Positions 55,040 to 62,952 of a stretch of 64,000 nucleotides of DNA are shown here, piece by piece. The DNA is taken from the NCBI RefSeq assembly GCF_037055355.1, contig NZ_CP146350.1, forward strand, positions 7,835,001-7,899,000, in the 5' to 3' direction. Both the position numbers and the translations under genes were made by a program. The notes below the pieces were generated by a model. The model saw nothing but the letters and a program-made list of their open reading frames with translations. It did no database searches and had not been told where the DNA came from. The stretch is from Streptomyces sp. DG1A-41. Lineage in GTDB: Bacteria > Actinomycetota > Actinomycetes > Streptomycetales > Streptomycetaceae. How positions within the stretch are numbered: position 1 is the first letter of the stretch; every line of letters begins with the position of its first letter.

Positions 55040-56404
55040 TCACGCCGCCCGCACCCGGTGCTCCCTTAGCTCCAGCCACCCCATAACCACCTGATGCGCC
55101 CGCCACCCATCCGGAAACTTAGGCGGCACATCCAGGTACACCGGGCTGCTCCGCGGATGCCGGTCCAGCAGGTCGCGGATGCCGGCGCGGGCCACCACGA
55201 TGCAGGCGAAGCGGTGCCGGGACAGCAGGACGCACAGGCGGCCCGTCTCCAGGTGGAAGGCGGAGGCGTCCTGGCGGCCGGAGAGCGGGTGCCAGACGAG
55301 GGTGACGTCGAACTCGCGGCCCTGGAGGCGGTTGGCGGTGTCCACGGTGATGCCGGTCAGGCCGCGGGCGTCGAGGCGGGAGCGGACCGCCTCCGCCTGC
55401 ACGGTGCGTGCCGTGCCGATCGCTATGCGGGCCGCGGTCAGGGGCTCCCCGTTGACCAGCGCGCCGCGCTCCAGCAGCCGGGCTGCCGTCGCCGCGAGGG
55501 CATCCGCCACCTCAGGGTCCTGGTCCAGAGTGTGGCGGGCGGGGAGTTCCAGGTGGCCCCAGCCGGAGGCGGCGGCCCGGGCGAGGACGTCGTCCAGTGG
55601 GCCGGAGCCGTGGGACAGGCTGGCGTAGGACAGCACGCGCTCCGGTGCCGTCGTGCCGGGGATGAACCGGTAGAAGGGGTAGAAGGCCCGCTCGACCAGG
55701 GGTGCCGCCGTCTCCGGGAGGCGCCAGGAGACGGGGAGCTGGTGGCGTAAGAGGTCGGGGTTGTGGGCGAGGGTGACGTCGACCGCGTTGCGCAGGGGGT
55801 CCCAGGTCAGGCCGTGCCAGCGGTCGGTCTCCACGGTGGCGAAGGGGTCGAGCTGGCCGGGGTCGCCGACGAAGAGGACCTGTGAGTGGTCCTGGGCGAA
55901 CAGCGGGGCCGTCGCGAGGAGTCCGTCCGAGCGCATCTGGTACGCCTCGTCGACGATGGCCCACCGCCACGGCGCGCACTTGTCCGGGGTGACGAACGAC
56001 CACTTCTTCGCGGTGGACACCACGACAGGCAGGTCGCGCAAGTCCGTCACCTCGCTGCTCCCGGTGACGTTGGGGTGCCGGGTGACGCGAGGCGGGAGGG
56101 CGTGGCCGCGGGCGTGGAGGCGGCCGAGCGCCAGGCCGGGGTGTTCTCGGGCGATGCGGTCCACGAGGTCGTCGACCTGCTCGTTGGTCTGCGCGACGAT
56201 CATGAGTTGGTGGCCTGCGGACGTCAGATGTCCGGTCGCCTTCACCACCAGCGTGGACTTCCCGGCTCCGGGAGGCGAGTCCACGACGACGCCCCGGCCG
56301 GGCGCGGTGTCGAGGCTGGTCAGGATTCCCGCGACCGCCCGGTCCGCGCGTTCGCCGGGGGTGAGGGCTTCAGGCTCCGCGGTGTCGGGAAGGAGGGCGG
56401 TCAC
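55040..56404 (-). CDS. SF1-type (Upf1-like) DNA/RNA helicase
   Basis: 454 aa. Motif I DSPPGAGKSTLVVKAT (~residue 40), motif Ia QTNEQVDDLVDRI, motif II AIVDEAYQM, motif III VGDPGQLDPF, motif IV SWRLPETA, motif V VDTANRLQGREFDV and motif VI LCVLLSRHRFACIVVA are all visible. GTG start overlaps the upstream stop (GTGA) with GGAG eight bases before. It is the last gene of a four-gene leftward operon that includes a Cas4-like nuclease, suggesting a helicase-nuclease pair acting on nucleic acid. Confidence 0.87.
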   Translation of the reverse strand: MTALLPDTAEPEALTPGERADRAVAGILTSLDTAPGRGVVVDSPPGAGKSTLVVKATGHLTSAGHQLMIVAQTNEQVDDLVDRIAREHPGLALGRLHARGHALPPRVTRHPNVTGSSEVTDLRDLPVVVSTAKKWSFVTPDKCAPWRWAIVDEAYQMRSDGLLATAPLFAQDHSQVLFVGDPGQLDPFATVETDRWHGLTWDPLRNAVDVTLAHNPDLLRHQLPVSWRLPETAAPLVERAFYPFYRFIPGTTAPERVLSYASLSHGSGPLDDVLARAAASGWGHLELPARHTLDQDPEVADALAATAARLLERGALVNGEPLTAARIAIGTARTVQAEAVRSRLDARGLTGITVDTANRLQGREFDVTLVWHPLSGRQDASAFHLETGRLCVLLSRHRFACIVVARAGIRDLLDRHPRSSPVYLDVPPKFPDGWRAHQVVMGWLELREHRVRAA

Positions 56405-57918
56405 TCCCAGGTCTCCTCTGCGTCCTCGTCGGTGGGTTCGTACGGCTGGGGCGGACCGCCGTGGGTCCAGGGGGTGTTCTCCTCGTCGGGCAGGGCGGAC
56501 GGCATGGCCGTGGGGTTGAGCGTGGTGTACGTCAGCTCCTCGCCGGTCTCCGCGAGGGTGCCAGCCGGGGCCGGAGGCTTGCGCTTCCTCGCGAAGCCGC
56601 CCTCGAGCTGGAGCACCACGGTGTGGCCGCCGTCGTCCTCCTGCCGGACCTCGAGGATCCGGGCTCCCTGGCCGGGCCGGGCGGGGGACTTCACCTCCGT
56701 GCCGACCGCGAGACCGACGCGGGTGTCCGTGCTGGTGCGGAGGGTGATCGTCGGGCGCCAGACCTGAGAGCCGGGACGGTCGCCGGGGACGAAGCGGTTC
56801 TCGTCCCTGGCCGTCACCGTGCCTGTGAACGCCTCCCCGGTCAGCTCGTACTCCGCCATCACCAGCGGGTCGTCGTACGCGCGCTCCGCCTCGTAGCGGG
56901 CGACCGCGTCCTCCAGCCGGGCCAGGCGGCGGGCGGCTCTGACGGCCTGGTCGCGACGGGCCTGCGGGCGGCCGTCGGCGTCCAGGTACTCGGCGTACTC
57001 GGAGAACCAGCGCCGGTCGAGGGCCCAGCGGCCGGGGACGTGGGCGCCCTCCGGCAACTCGCGGAGCAGCTCCACGCCCCGCCACATCAGCCGCCAGGTG
57101 GGCAGCATCTGGCCGCTCAGCTCACGGTCGATCTGGCGGCCGACCGCCTCGCGTCCGCGGTCGTCGGACGCCTCGTCGTAGCGCGTCATCAGCTCGTGGA
57201 GGGTCCGGTCGAAGACCGGGTCCGTGGACGGCCCGGCCGGCGGCCACACGGCGGGGTCCTCCGCCTCACGCGCCGCCCGCGCGCCGTCGCTGCCATCCGG
57301 TGGATCGATCCAGGCGAGCAGGGACGCGAGGTGGGAGTCCTCGGAAGGGCTCTGGCCCGTGGCCCAGTGCGCGGCGAGCAGCCGGGTTATCGCGAGCAGC
57401 ACACCGGAGTTCGGGAACTCGGCCAGCTCCGCGAACCAGGTCAGCCACTTGCCGAGGGCGGGCACGGACGGGTCGACCGCGTACGGCCCTTCGGTGGCGC
57501 GCAGTCTGGTCAGCCGGCCGAGCAGGCGCACGTACGCGATGCCCTCGCCGTTCGGTACGAGGAGCTGCGGGGCCCGCTGGAAGCGCAGGCGTTCCTCCTT
57601 CTCCTTGCCGCGGCCGACGGTGTAGGGCTCCGTCTCCGTCCGGCACCCGTCGATGTACGCGAGGAGGAGCGCGGCGAGGCGCTCGGCGAACCGGAAGCGT
57701 TCGGCGCGGTTGCGCGGCTGGCGGACGGTGAGGAGGGTCGGGTGCTCGGGGTCCGTACCCGCGAGCGCGGCCAGGGGCGCGCACGCCTCGCCGGCGAGGG
57801 TGAGCGGCACCAGGACGAACGGCTTCTCGTCCAGGTGCTGGTGGCGGACGGTCGTCAGCGGTTCGGCACGGCCGGTGCGGGACGCCGTGAGCGCCGCGAC
57901 GGTGGACAGGACGCTCAT
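56401..57918 (-). CDS. Uncharacterised protein of the helicase/Cas4-like operon
   Basis: 505 aa, overlapping both neighbours (ATGA and GTGA). I recognise no named domain. Visible features are RFRFAERLAALLLAYIDG, APQLLVPNGEGIAYVRLLGRL, PGRWALDRRWFSEYAEYLDADG and a late beta-rich part (RPTITLRTSTDTRVGLAVGT; VVLQLEGGFARKRKP) that looks like a small barrel. Strict coupling to a nuclease and an SF1 helicase suggests a scaffold or DNA-binding subunit. Function unknown. Confidence 0.75.
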   Translation of the reverse strand: MSVLSTVAALTASRTGRAEPLTTVRHQHLDEKPFVLVPLTLAGEACAPLAALAGTDPEHPTLLTVRQPRNRAERFRFAERLAALLLAYIDGCRTETEPYTVGRGKEKEERLRFQRAPQLLVPNGEGIAYVRLLGRLTRLRATEGPYAVDPSVPALGKWLTWFAELAEFPNSGVLLAITRLLAAHWATGQSPSEDSHLASLLAWIDPPDGSDGARAAREAEDPAVWPPAGPSTDPVFDRTLHELMTRYDEASDDRGREAVGRQIDRELSGQMLPTWRLMWRGVELLRELPEGAHVPGRWALDRRWFSEYAEYLDADGRPQARRDQAVRAARRLARLEDAVARYEAERAYDDPLVMAEYELTGEAFTGTVTARDENRFVPGDRPGSQVWRPTITLRTSTDTRVGLAVGTEVKSPARPGQGARILEVRQEDDGGHTVVLQLEGGFARKRKPPAPAGTLAETGEELTYTTLNPTAMPSALPDEENTPWTHGGPPQPYEPTDEDAEETWE

Positions 57919-59033
57919 GCGGCCCCCCGGCGCAGGCGGCGCAGCCGGGCGGCGGCGCGCAGCAGGTCGGCGGCTTCCGCCTCGGCCTCTCCCGGAGCGG
58001 AGACTCCGTCCAGGTAGTCGAGCGCGGTGCGGGTGGAGTCGATGCCCGGCAGGTCGTTGCGCACGCCGTTGCCCAGGCGGGCCGGCGAGGCGCATCCGTC
58101 GGCCTCGTCGCGGCAGTAGCGCGCCATTTCGCAGAAGGACAGGCAGGAGGGCGTGTACGACGCGTCCAACGCCTCTATGGAGGAGGAGAGTTCGTCCGTG
58201 CTTCGGGTCGTGTCCAGGGTTGCCGTTTCGGGGAGCTGGGCCGCGAGGTCCTCGGCGCGCCGCAGTCGCGAGAGCTGGAACTGGAGGGCGTCGAGTTCCT
58301 GCCGGAGGTCGATCAGGCGGCCGTAGGGGCGGTTGGAGAAGTCCTTGGGGCAGACGAGCAGGAACTCGTGGGAGATCTGCTCGGTGGGCAGGCCGGCGGT
58401 CTCGAAGGCGCGGTGCAGGGCGAGGACGTACACCGCGGCCTGCTTGGCCGCCTCGGCTACGGCGGTCGGGTTGGCCTGGCCGTCGATCGCCGCGAACGAG
58501 CGGATCAGGACGACGTGGAATTTACCCTCGATGCGGTGGGTGAGCGCGTCCGGTTCCAAGTACGCCGTCTGGCCGGCGACTTCGAGGGTGAGCACGGGAC
58601 GGTCGAGGATGAGCCGTACGTCCTGGCCGGAGGCCACATGGGCGATGAGGCGGCGGGTCTCCCGCTCGCGCACATGCAGGGCCGTGTTGCCCCCCACCTC
58701 GTTGAGGTCGGTGACATGGGCCTCTGCCACGGGGACGGAGAGCTGCTCACGCAGCAGCCGGATGAGCTCGGCGTAGCCGCCCCACTTCACCAGGCTGTGA
58801 AACGCCTGTTCGCGGGCGAGGGCGAAGGGTGACTGGCCGAAGCGCGGCTCGTATCCGACCTGTTGGGCGAGTAACGCCTTGTCCACCCCGGCGGCGTCGA
58901 GGACGGCGCGGCGGGCGCAGGCGGGATTGGCGGTCAGGGCGGTGATCTTGCGGGCGGTGTACGGCTGAGGGGGCTGCGGCCCGCGCAGCCGCGCGAGTCG
59001 GTCGTCGGGAGGTTCGGACTGCTGCGAGGGCAT
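57915..59033 (-). CDS. Cas4/RecB-like PD-(D/E)XK protein with Fe-S cysteines and altered active site
   Basis: 372 aa. A single Cys near the N-terminus (C39 in TANPACARR) and a C-terminal cluster C297-x3-C301-x5-C307 (SCLSFCEMARYC), plus C314, resemble the 4Fe-4S lock of Cas4/AddB nucleases. Between them, EPDALTHRIEG then FHVVLIRSF is at the PD-ExK position but reads L and R instead of E and K. KQAAVYVL matches QxxxY. It may be a catalytically dead, structural or DNA-binding version. No strong ribosome site; a 12-bp tandem repeat sits just upstream. Confidence 0.68.
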   Translation of the reverse strand: MPSQQSEPPDDRLARLRGPQPPQPYTARKITALTANPACARRAVLDAAGVDKALLAQQVGYEPRFGQSPFALAREQAFHSLVKWGGYAELIRLLREQLSVPVAEAHVTDLNEVGGNTALHVRERETRRLIAHVASGQDVRLILDRPVLTLEVAGQTAYLEPDALTHRIEGKFHVVLIRSFAAIDGQANPTAVAEAAKQAAVYVLALHRAFETAGLPTEQISHEFLLVCPKDFSNRPYGRLIDLRQELDALQFQLSRLRRAEDLAAQLPETATLDTTRSTDELSSSIEALDASYTPSCLSFCEMARYCRDEADGCASPARLGNGVRNDLPGIDSTRTALDYLDGVSAPGEAEAEAADLLRAAARLRRLRRGAA

Positions 59034-59042
59034 CGTCTCTAC

Positions 59043-59075
59043 TTCGGGAACATCTTCGGGAACGTCTTCGGGAAC
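59043..59075. repeat. Tandem 12-bp repeat upstream of the Cas4-like gene
   Basis: TTCGGGAACATC, TTCGGGAACGTC and TTCGGGAAC follow head to tail, ten bases before the leftward start at 59033. A fourth partial CGGGAACG lies near 59109. It replaces the usual ribosome-site region and could affect translation or be a protein-binding array. Confidence 0.7.
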
Positions 59076-59121
59076 TCACCGGCGTGCGAGGCGGGACGTC
59101 ATCGCCGTCGGGAACGGGTCG

Positions 59122-59997
59122 TCAGGACAGGGTCCCACCCGCGTCGCGCAGGGCGTCACGCATCGCGGCCGCACCGAACAGTTGCTGTACGTCCGCAAGT
59201 TGGGTACGGGCGCGCTGCGCTGCCGCTTGCCGCTGCTGGTCGTCCTCCTGCTGGTGGACGGCCGCTTCGGCGTGGGCGGCGGCGATCACGCGGGCGGGGT
59301 CGAGTTCCGGGGCCGCGGCGTCGTGGGCACCGGGGATCGTGAGGGCGAAACGGCGCAGCAGCCGCCAGGCCGCGTCCGGGGCCGGATGCCCCGCGGTGGT
59401 GAGCCGCTGGATCTGCTCGGCGGTTCCCACCGCGTGGGTGAGGAAGTCGGCGCGAGGGCTGAGCGGACCGATGATCCGCCGTTCCACTGGCCAGGTGGAC
59501 AGGGCCAGGAGCCCGCGTGCGGGGACGAGGCGGTCGTGGGTCAGGGCCGCGCAGATGTAGTACGGGCGGGCATAGCCCTGTGCCGTGAAGGAGCGCTCCT
59601 CGTCGCGGCGGAGGGACGCGAGTTTGGTGGCCACCAGCGGCTCGGTGAAGAACGCCTCGTACGTGGACGAGATGAGCTTGGGAGAGGCGGGGGCACCCAG
59701 CAGGGTGAGCGCCTGGTGGACCTGTTCGCGGATCGGGATGGAGCTATGCGTCGGGCGCTCCTTGCGGCGTGGTGCGCCTGTGGTTGCCGACGCCTGCGCG
59801 GCCGGGGGCTCGGTCAGGAGTGCCTCGCCGTCCGGTCCTGCCTCGGAGTCGAGGGCGTGCTCCCACGCGGCCTCGGCCTCGCGCAGCGCGTGACGGATGC
59901 GCGCGGTTTCGGCCTTGTCCCGTGCGCGCACGGCACCGCGCAGCTCGGTGCGCAGGTGGGACAGGCGCTGCTCGAGCTCCTCCAGTGATGCCGCCAT
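59122..59997 (-). CDS. Uncharacterised coiled-coil protein, first gene of the leftward operon
   Basis: 291 aa from ATG 59997 (MAASLEELEQRLSHLRTEL). Residues ~5-55 form a predicted coiled coil; ~85-220 form a conserved domain (IREQVHQALTLLGAPASPKL; SLRRDEERSFTAQGYARPYY; RGLLALSTWPVERRIIGPLS); the C-terminus is helical with Gln/Ala (HQQEDDQQRQAAAQRARTQL). The REQVHQAL-LISSTYEAFF part has the look of a winged helix, so a DNA-binding role is possible. Divergent from the nuclease gene at 60134. Family not recognised. Confidence 0.72.
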   Translation of the reverse strand: MAASLEELEQRLSHLRTELRGAVRARDKAETARIRHALREAEAAWEHALDSEAGPDGEALLTEPPAAQASATTGAPRRKERPTHSSIPIREQVHQALTLLGAPASPKLISSTYEAFFTEPLVATKLASLRRDEERSFTAQGYARPYYICAALTHDRLVPARGLLALSTWPVERRIIGPLSPRADFLTHAVGTAEQIQRLTTAGHPAPDAAWRLLRRFALTIPGAHDAAAPELDPARVIAAAHAEAAVHQQEDDQQRQAAAQRARTQLADVQQLFGAAAMRDALRDAGGTLS

Positions 59998-60037
59998 GCG
60001 GGGCAGCTTAGCGCAGGAGCCAACCTGTGCCAAGAAC

Positions 60038-60068
60038 TTCCAATGAGTTCCAAGATTCCTGCTACGGT
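60038..60068 (+). promoter_or_regulatory. Divergent promoter region with tandem TTCCA repeats
   Basis: TTCCAATGAGTTCCA (60038-60052) matches the site at 37829-37843 in 14 of 15 positions; a -10-like TACGGT lies at 60063-60068. It sits in the 136-bp gap between the leftward (59997) and rightward (60134) defence operons and could control both. Confidence 0.5.
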
Positions 60069-60133
60069 CGAATGCGGCGGCGCACCCGGCCCGGTCCGAA
60101 GGGTGCCGTCTGTTCCGAGACAAGGGGGAGGCA

Positions 60134-61780
60134 ATGAGTCACGACACGACGGCATGGCACAAGCCGCACTGGCTGACCGGGAACGACGGCCTCGTGCGCG
60201 TGGGGCCCGGTACGGGCGGGAGCGAGGAGCACACCTGCCCCTCGCACGCCGCCGCCAAGGCCCGGCCCGGTCTCTTGCCGGCCCGGCGTCTCCGGCTGCC
60301 GAAGCCGGAGCTCGAGACGTTCACCCTCGGGCCGGTGATGGACGCCGTCGACCGGGTCGAGTTTCACGGTGAGACACCTGATCAGGCCCTGGCGGGGCTG
60401 CGCTCCCGCACCCCCGCCCTCCACCCCGGTCACCTGACGTATGCCGAGCACGCCCTCCGTACGTACGTGGGAGCGTGCGCCGACGACGGTGAGCAGCGGC
60501 TGCGGCCGGTCCGTCCGTACTGGGTGGCCCAGCGGGAGAACGGCAAGTTCTGGGAGATGTACGCCTGGTGGCGCAGGTACGAGTCGGCATGCGGACGACT
60601 GCGTGAGTACCGGCGGCTGCGGCACGGCGAGGCCAAGGACTCCGAACCCGGCGAGATCGCCATCGCCGTGTACGTGGCCGTTCACGGGCGCCAGGCGGCC
60701 TGGCCCCAGAAGTGGGCACGCGCGTTCCAGCCGTCCGGACCCGTCGCCCGGCCCGAGCGGGTGCGTGTCGTCGAAGTCGGGCTCGCCGACGGACAGCCGC
60801 GCGTGCAGTTCGACGGGACGGCCGAAGACGCCGAGGCGTACTACGCCGAGCACGGGCACGCGCACGTGGCCCGTGTCGTGGCGGGCGGCAGGCCCGTACC
60901 CGGCTCATCCTGCATTGACTGCAAGCAGTTTACGGGCTGCGAGGCCGTGCCGCGCAGGCCCGGCGTCCTCGGACTCTCCTCGCGGGTGGCACCGCTGAGG
61001 AAGGTGTCGGTCAGCGATCTGCGCTACCACGCGGCCTGCCCCGCGCAGGGCTTCCTCCGTGCCCTGCACCTGCCCAAGTCCGACGAGTACGGCAGCGCGG
61101 CCAGGATCGGCCAGGCGGTGCACGGCTGGATCGAGGAGCTGCACCGGCGTCCGGGCTGGCCGCCGTGCACGGCCGGCGACATGCCCCCGGAGGGCGAGAA
61201 CTGGACGGAGGGACGCTGGCGGGTCTCCGACGAGGACGCCGCGACCGGTCGGGGCATGCTGCTCCACCACGTCGACGCCTGTCCCTTCCAGGACGCCGCC
61301 CTCATCCAGCGGGTCGAGCCCGAAGCGCTCCGAGTCGTCCACGACACTGCGGCGCAGGCCGTCGTCATCGTCAAACCCGACCTGCTCTACCAGGAGGACG
61401 GCTCGTGGGTGTGGCGGGAGCTCAAGACGACACGGAAGCGGCGCCGACACCATGAAGACCTTCTCGAGACCTACCCCCAACTCGCCCTGGCGGTCACGCT
61501 CCTGGCGGAGGGTGCGCTGGGCGGCGACCCGGACGGCTCGCGCGTCGAGGTGGAGATCCTCCGGCCGGACGGTTCCGATCCACACGTGATCGATCCGACG
61601 GACCCCGACCGGCAGCGGAAGGCGCTGTCGGTTCTGCGGCGGTACGCCGGTCCGTGGCGGGAGGACGAGATATGGGACGCCCGCCCCGGACCGCATTGTC
61701 GGTCCTGTCCAGTATCACGGTGGTGTCCGAGCGCCGCGCCTGACGGCACCGTCGCGGGAGAGGGGGAGGGCGAGGCGTGA
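60134..61780 (+). CDS. PD-(D/E)XK nuclease with two CxxCx5C iron-sulphur motifs (Cas4/RecB-like)
   Basis: 548 aa; start ATG after AAGGGGGAGG. The C-terminal half is a full Cas4/RecB nuclease: C in YHAACPAQGF (~residue 303), VIVKPDLLY (~414) with WRELKTTRK (~428, the D...ExK core), YPQLALAVTLL in place of QxxxY, and CRSCPVSRWC (~521-530). The N-terminal half has a second motif, CIDCKQFTGC (~259-268), with identical C-x2-C-x5-C spacing, suggesting an ancestral domain duplication. It overlaps the next gene by four bases. Likely a DNA-processing nuclease in a defence system. Confidence 0.82.
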   Translation: MSHDTTAWHKPHWLTGNDGLVRVGPGTGGSEEHTCPSHAAAKARPGLLPARRLRLPKPELETFTLGPVMDAVDRVEFHGETPDQALAGLRSRTPALHPGHLTYAEHALRTYVGACADDGEQRLRPVRPYWVAQRENGKFWEMYAWWRRYESACGRLREYRRLRHGEAKDSEPGEIAIAVYVAVHGRQAAWPQKWARAFQPSGPVARPERVRVVEVGLADGQPRVQFDGTAEDAEAYYAEHGHAHVARVVAGGRPVPGSSCIDCKQFTGCEAVPRRPGVLGLSSRVAPLRKVSVSDLRYHAACPAQGFLRALHLPKSDEYGSAARIGQAVHGWIEELHRRPGWPPCTAGDMPPEGENWTEGRWRVSDEDAATGRGMLLHHVDACPFQDAALIQRVEPEALRVVHDTAAQAVVIVKPDLLYQEDGSWVWRELKTTRKRRRHHEDLLETYPQLALAVTLLAEGALGGDPDGSRVEVEILRPDGSDPHVIDPTDPDRQRKALSVLRRYAGPWREDEIWDARPGPHCRSCPVSRWCPSAAPDGTVAGEGEGEA

Positions 61781-62952
61781 CCACGACCGACATGAGGGAC
61801 GCACGGGCCCAGGGCGCCGTCGGTACGGACGAGGCGCTGCTTCGCCAGATCGCCAGCGCCTTGGCGTGCCTGTCCCGGCAGAGGACCGTGCCCAACCCGG
61901 TCTACCCGGCGAAGGTGCAGAACGCTTACAACCGACTCGTCCTGCACTGCCTGCGCCGGGGCGAGGAACCGCCGGGCAGTGTGCCGCAGATGGTCCGCTG
62001 GGCTTGTGAACGGCCGTTGTGCGAGTGGCCGTTGGAGCTGCCGCCTGAGTTCTTTCCCGAAGCGGCCCTGCTCGTCGATCCGGAGACCCGGCTGCCGCAC
62101 CAGCTGTGCCTGGAGTGGGAGGTGAGCGCGGCCGACCCGGCCGCCGAGCTCTTCGAGAACGAGCGCATCCGGGAGGCACTCGCCGTGTGCCGCGCGGCCA
62201 AGGCTCCGCAGGCGTACACCGCGTTCCGGGCCCTGCTGACTTCCAGGCCCGTGCTGACCGCTGCCGAGCTGGCGCTGCTCGGCGGCGATCCCGACTGCGG
62301 GATGCTGCTGCACGACGTGATCAAGCGCTGCTACGAGCTTGTGCCCGCCTCCTACCTGCGGCGCGGCGCGTACCGGCAGTGCGCTCGCTGCCGCTGCCTG
62401 ATGGTGCCGCTCCTGCACGGCGGCCACCGATGCGAACTGGACCGGTGCCGCCGCGACGGCACCTCGGACGAAGGCACGCCGCTCCGTGCCGACAAAGGCG
62501 GGGTCTTCCAGCTCAGCCGCCCCCTGCGGATGTTCATCACCAGCCCCGGGCTCGCGGAGACCGATCTGCAAGCCGCCCTGGAGAAGAAGTTCGGAATCAC
62601 CGCCGAGATGTGGCCCAACTACGACGCGTACGACTTGCGCGTCCCCCTGCCGGGGCGACGGCACTGGGCGGTGGACGTCAAGGACCGGGTGAATCCCGTT
62701 CTCCTGGCACGCTCCCTCACGCCGTTCAGGAACGAGCCGCCGTACGACCGGGCGTTCCTCGTCGTGCCCCGCTACCGCTTCCGCGACAACGAGGCCTATG
62801 GGCGGCAGTTCCGGCGCAACCTGCCGGAGGACCTGGCCGACCGGGTCACCCTCCTGGACGACCAGGCCTTCCTGCGGCTGGTCGCCGATGAGATCTCCAC
62901 CCCGCGCGACAAGGCGGGGGACGCGCGTACCGAAGGAGGACGCCGTGCGTGA
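61777..62952 (+). CDS. Zn-ribbon plus REase-fold nuclease, resembling the pPIWI-RE-associated endonuclease
   Basis: 391 aa, ATG overlapping the upstream stop. The N-terminal region (NPVYPAKVQNAYNRLVLHCL; MVRWACERPLCEWPLELP) resembles the pPIWI-RE island domain Y as I recall it. A zinc ribbon follows at ~residues 201-223 (CARCRC ... CELDRC). Then a compact REase core: YDAYDLRVPLPG and HWAVDVKDRVNP (D-xn-D-x-K, ~280-302). In the pPIWI-RE three-gene island such a nuclease partners a DinG-type helicase and a Piwi protein. The next gene is a P-loop protein, which supports this. Confidence 0.68.
   Translation: MTTTDMRDARAQGAVGTDEALLRQIASALACLSRQRTVPNPVYPAKVQNAYNRLVLHCLRRGEEPPGSVPQMVRWACERPLCEWPLELPPEFFPEAALLVDPETRLPHQLCLEWEVSAADPAAELFENERIREALAVCRAAKAPQAYTAFRALLTSRPVLTAAELALLGGDPDCGMLLHDVIKRCYELVPASYLRRGAYRQCARCRCLMVPLLHGGHRCELDRCRRDGTSDEGTPLRADKGGVFQLSRPLRMFITSPGLAETDLQAALEKKFGITAEMWPNYDAYDLRVPLPGRRHWAVDVKDRVNPVLLARSLTPFRNEPPYDRAFLVVPRYRFRDNEAYGRQFRRNLPEDLADRVTLLDDQAFLRLVADEISTPRDKAGDARTEGGRRA

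Noticed and set aside
59043..59075. Possible CRISPR-like array
   Set aside because: Repeats are directly adjacent with no spacers and only 12 bp; no cas1/cas2 genes. The Cas4-like proteins nearby do not imply CRISPR.
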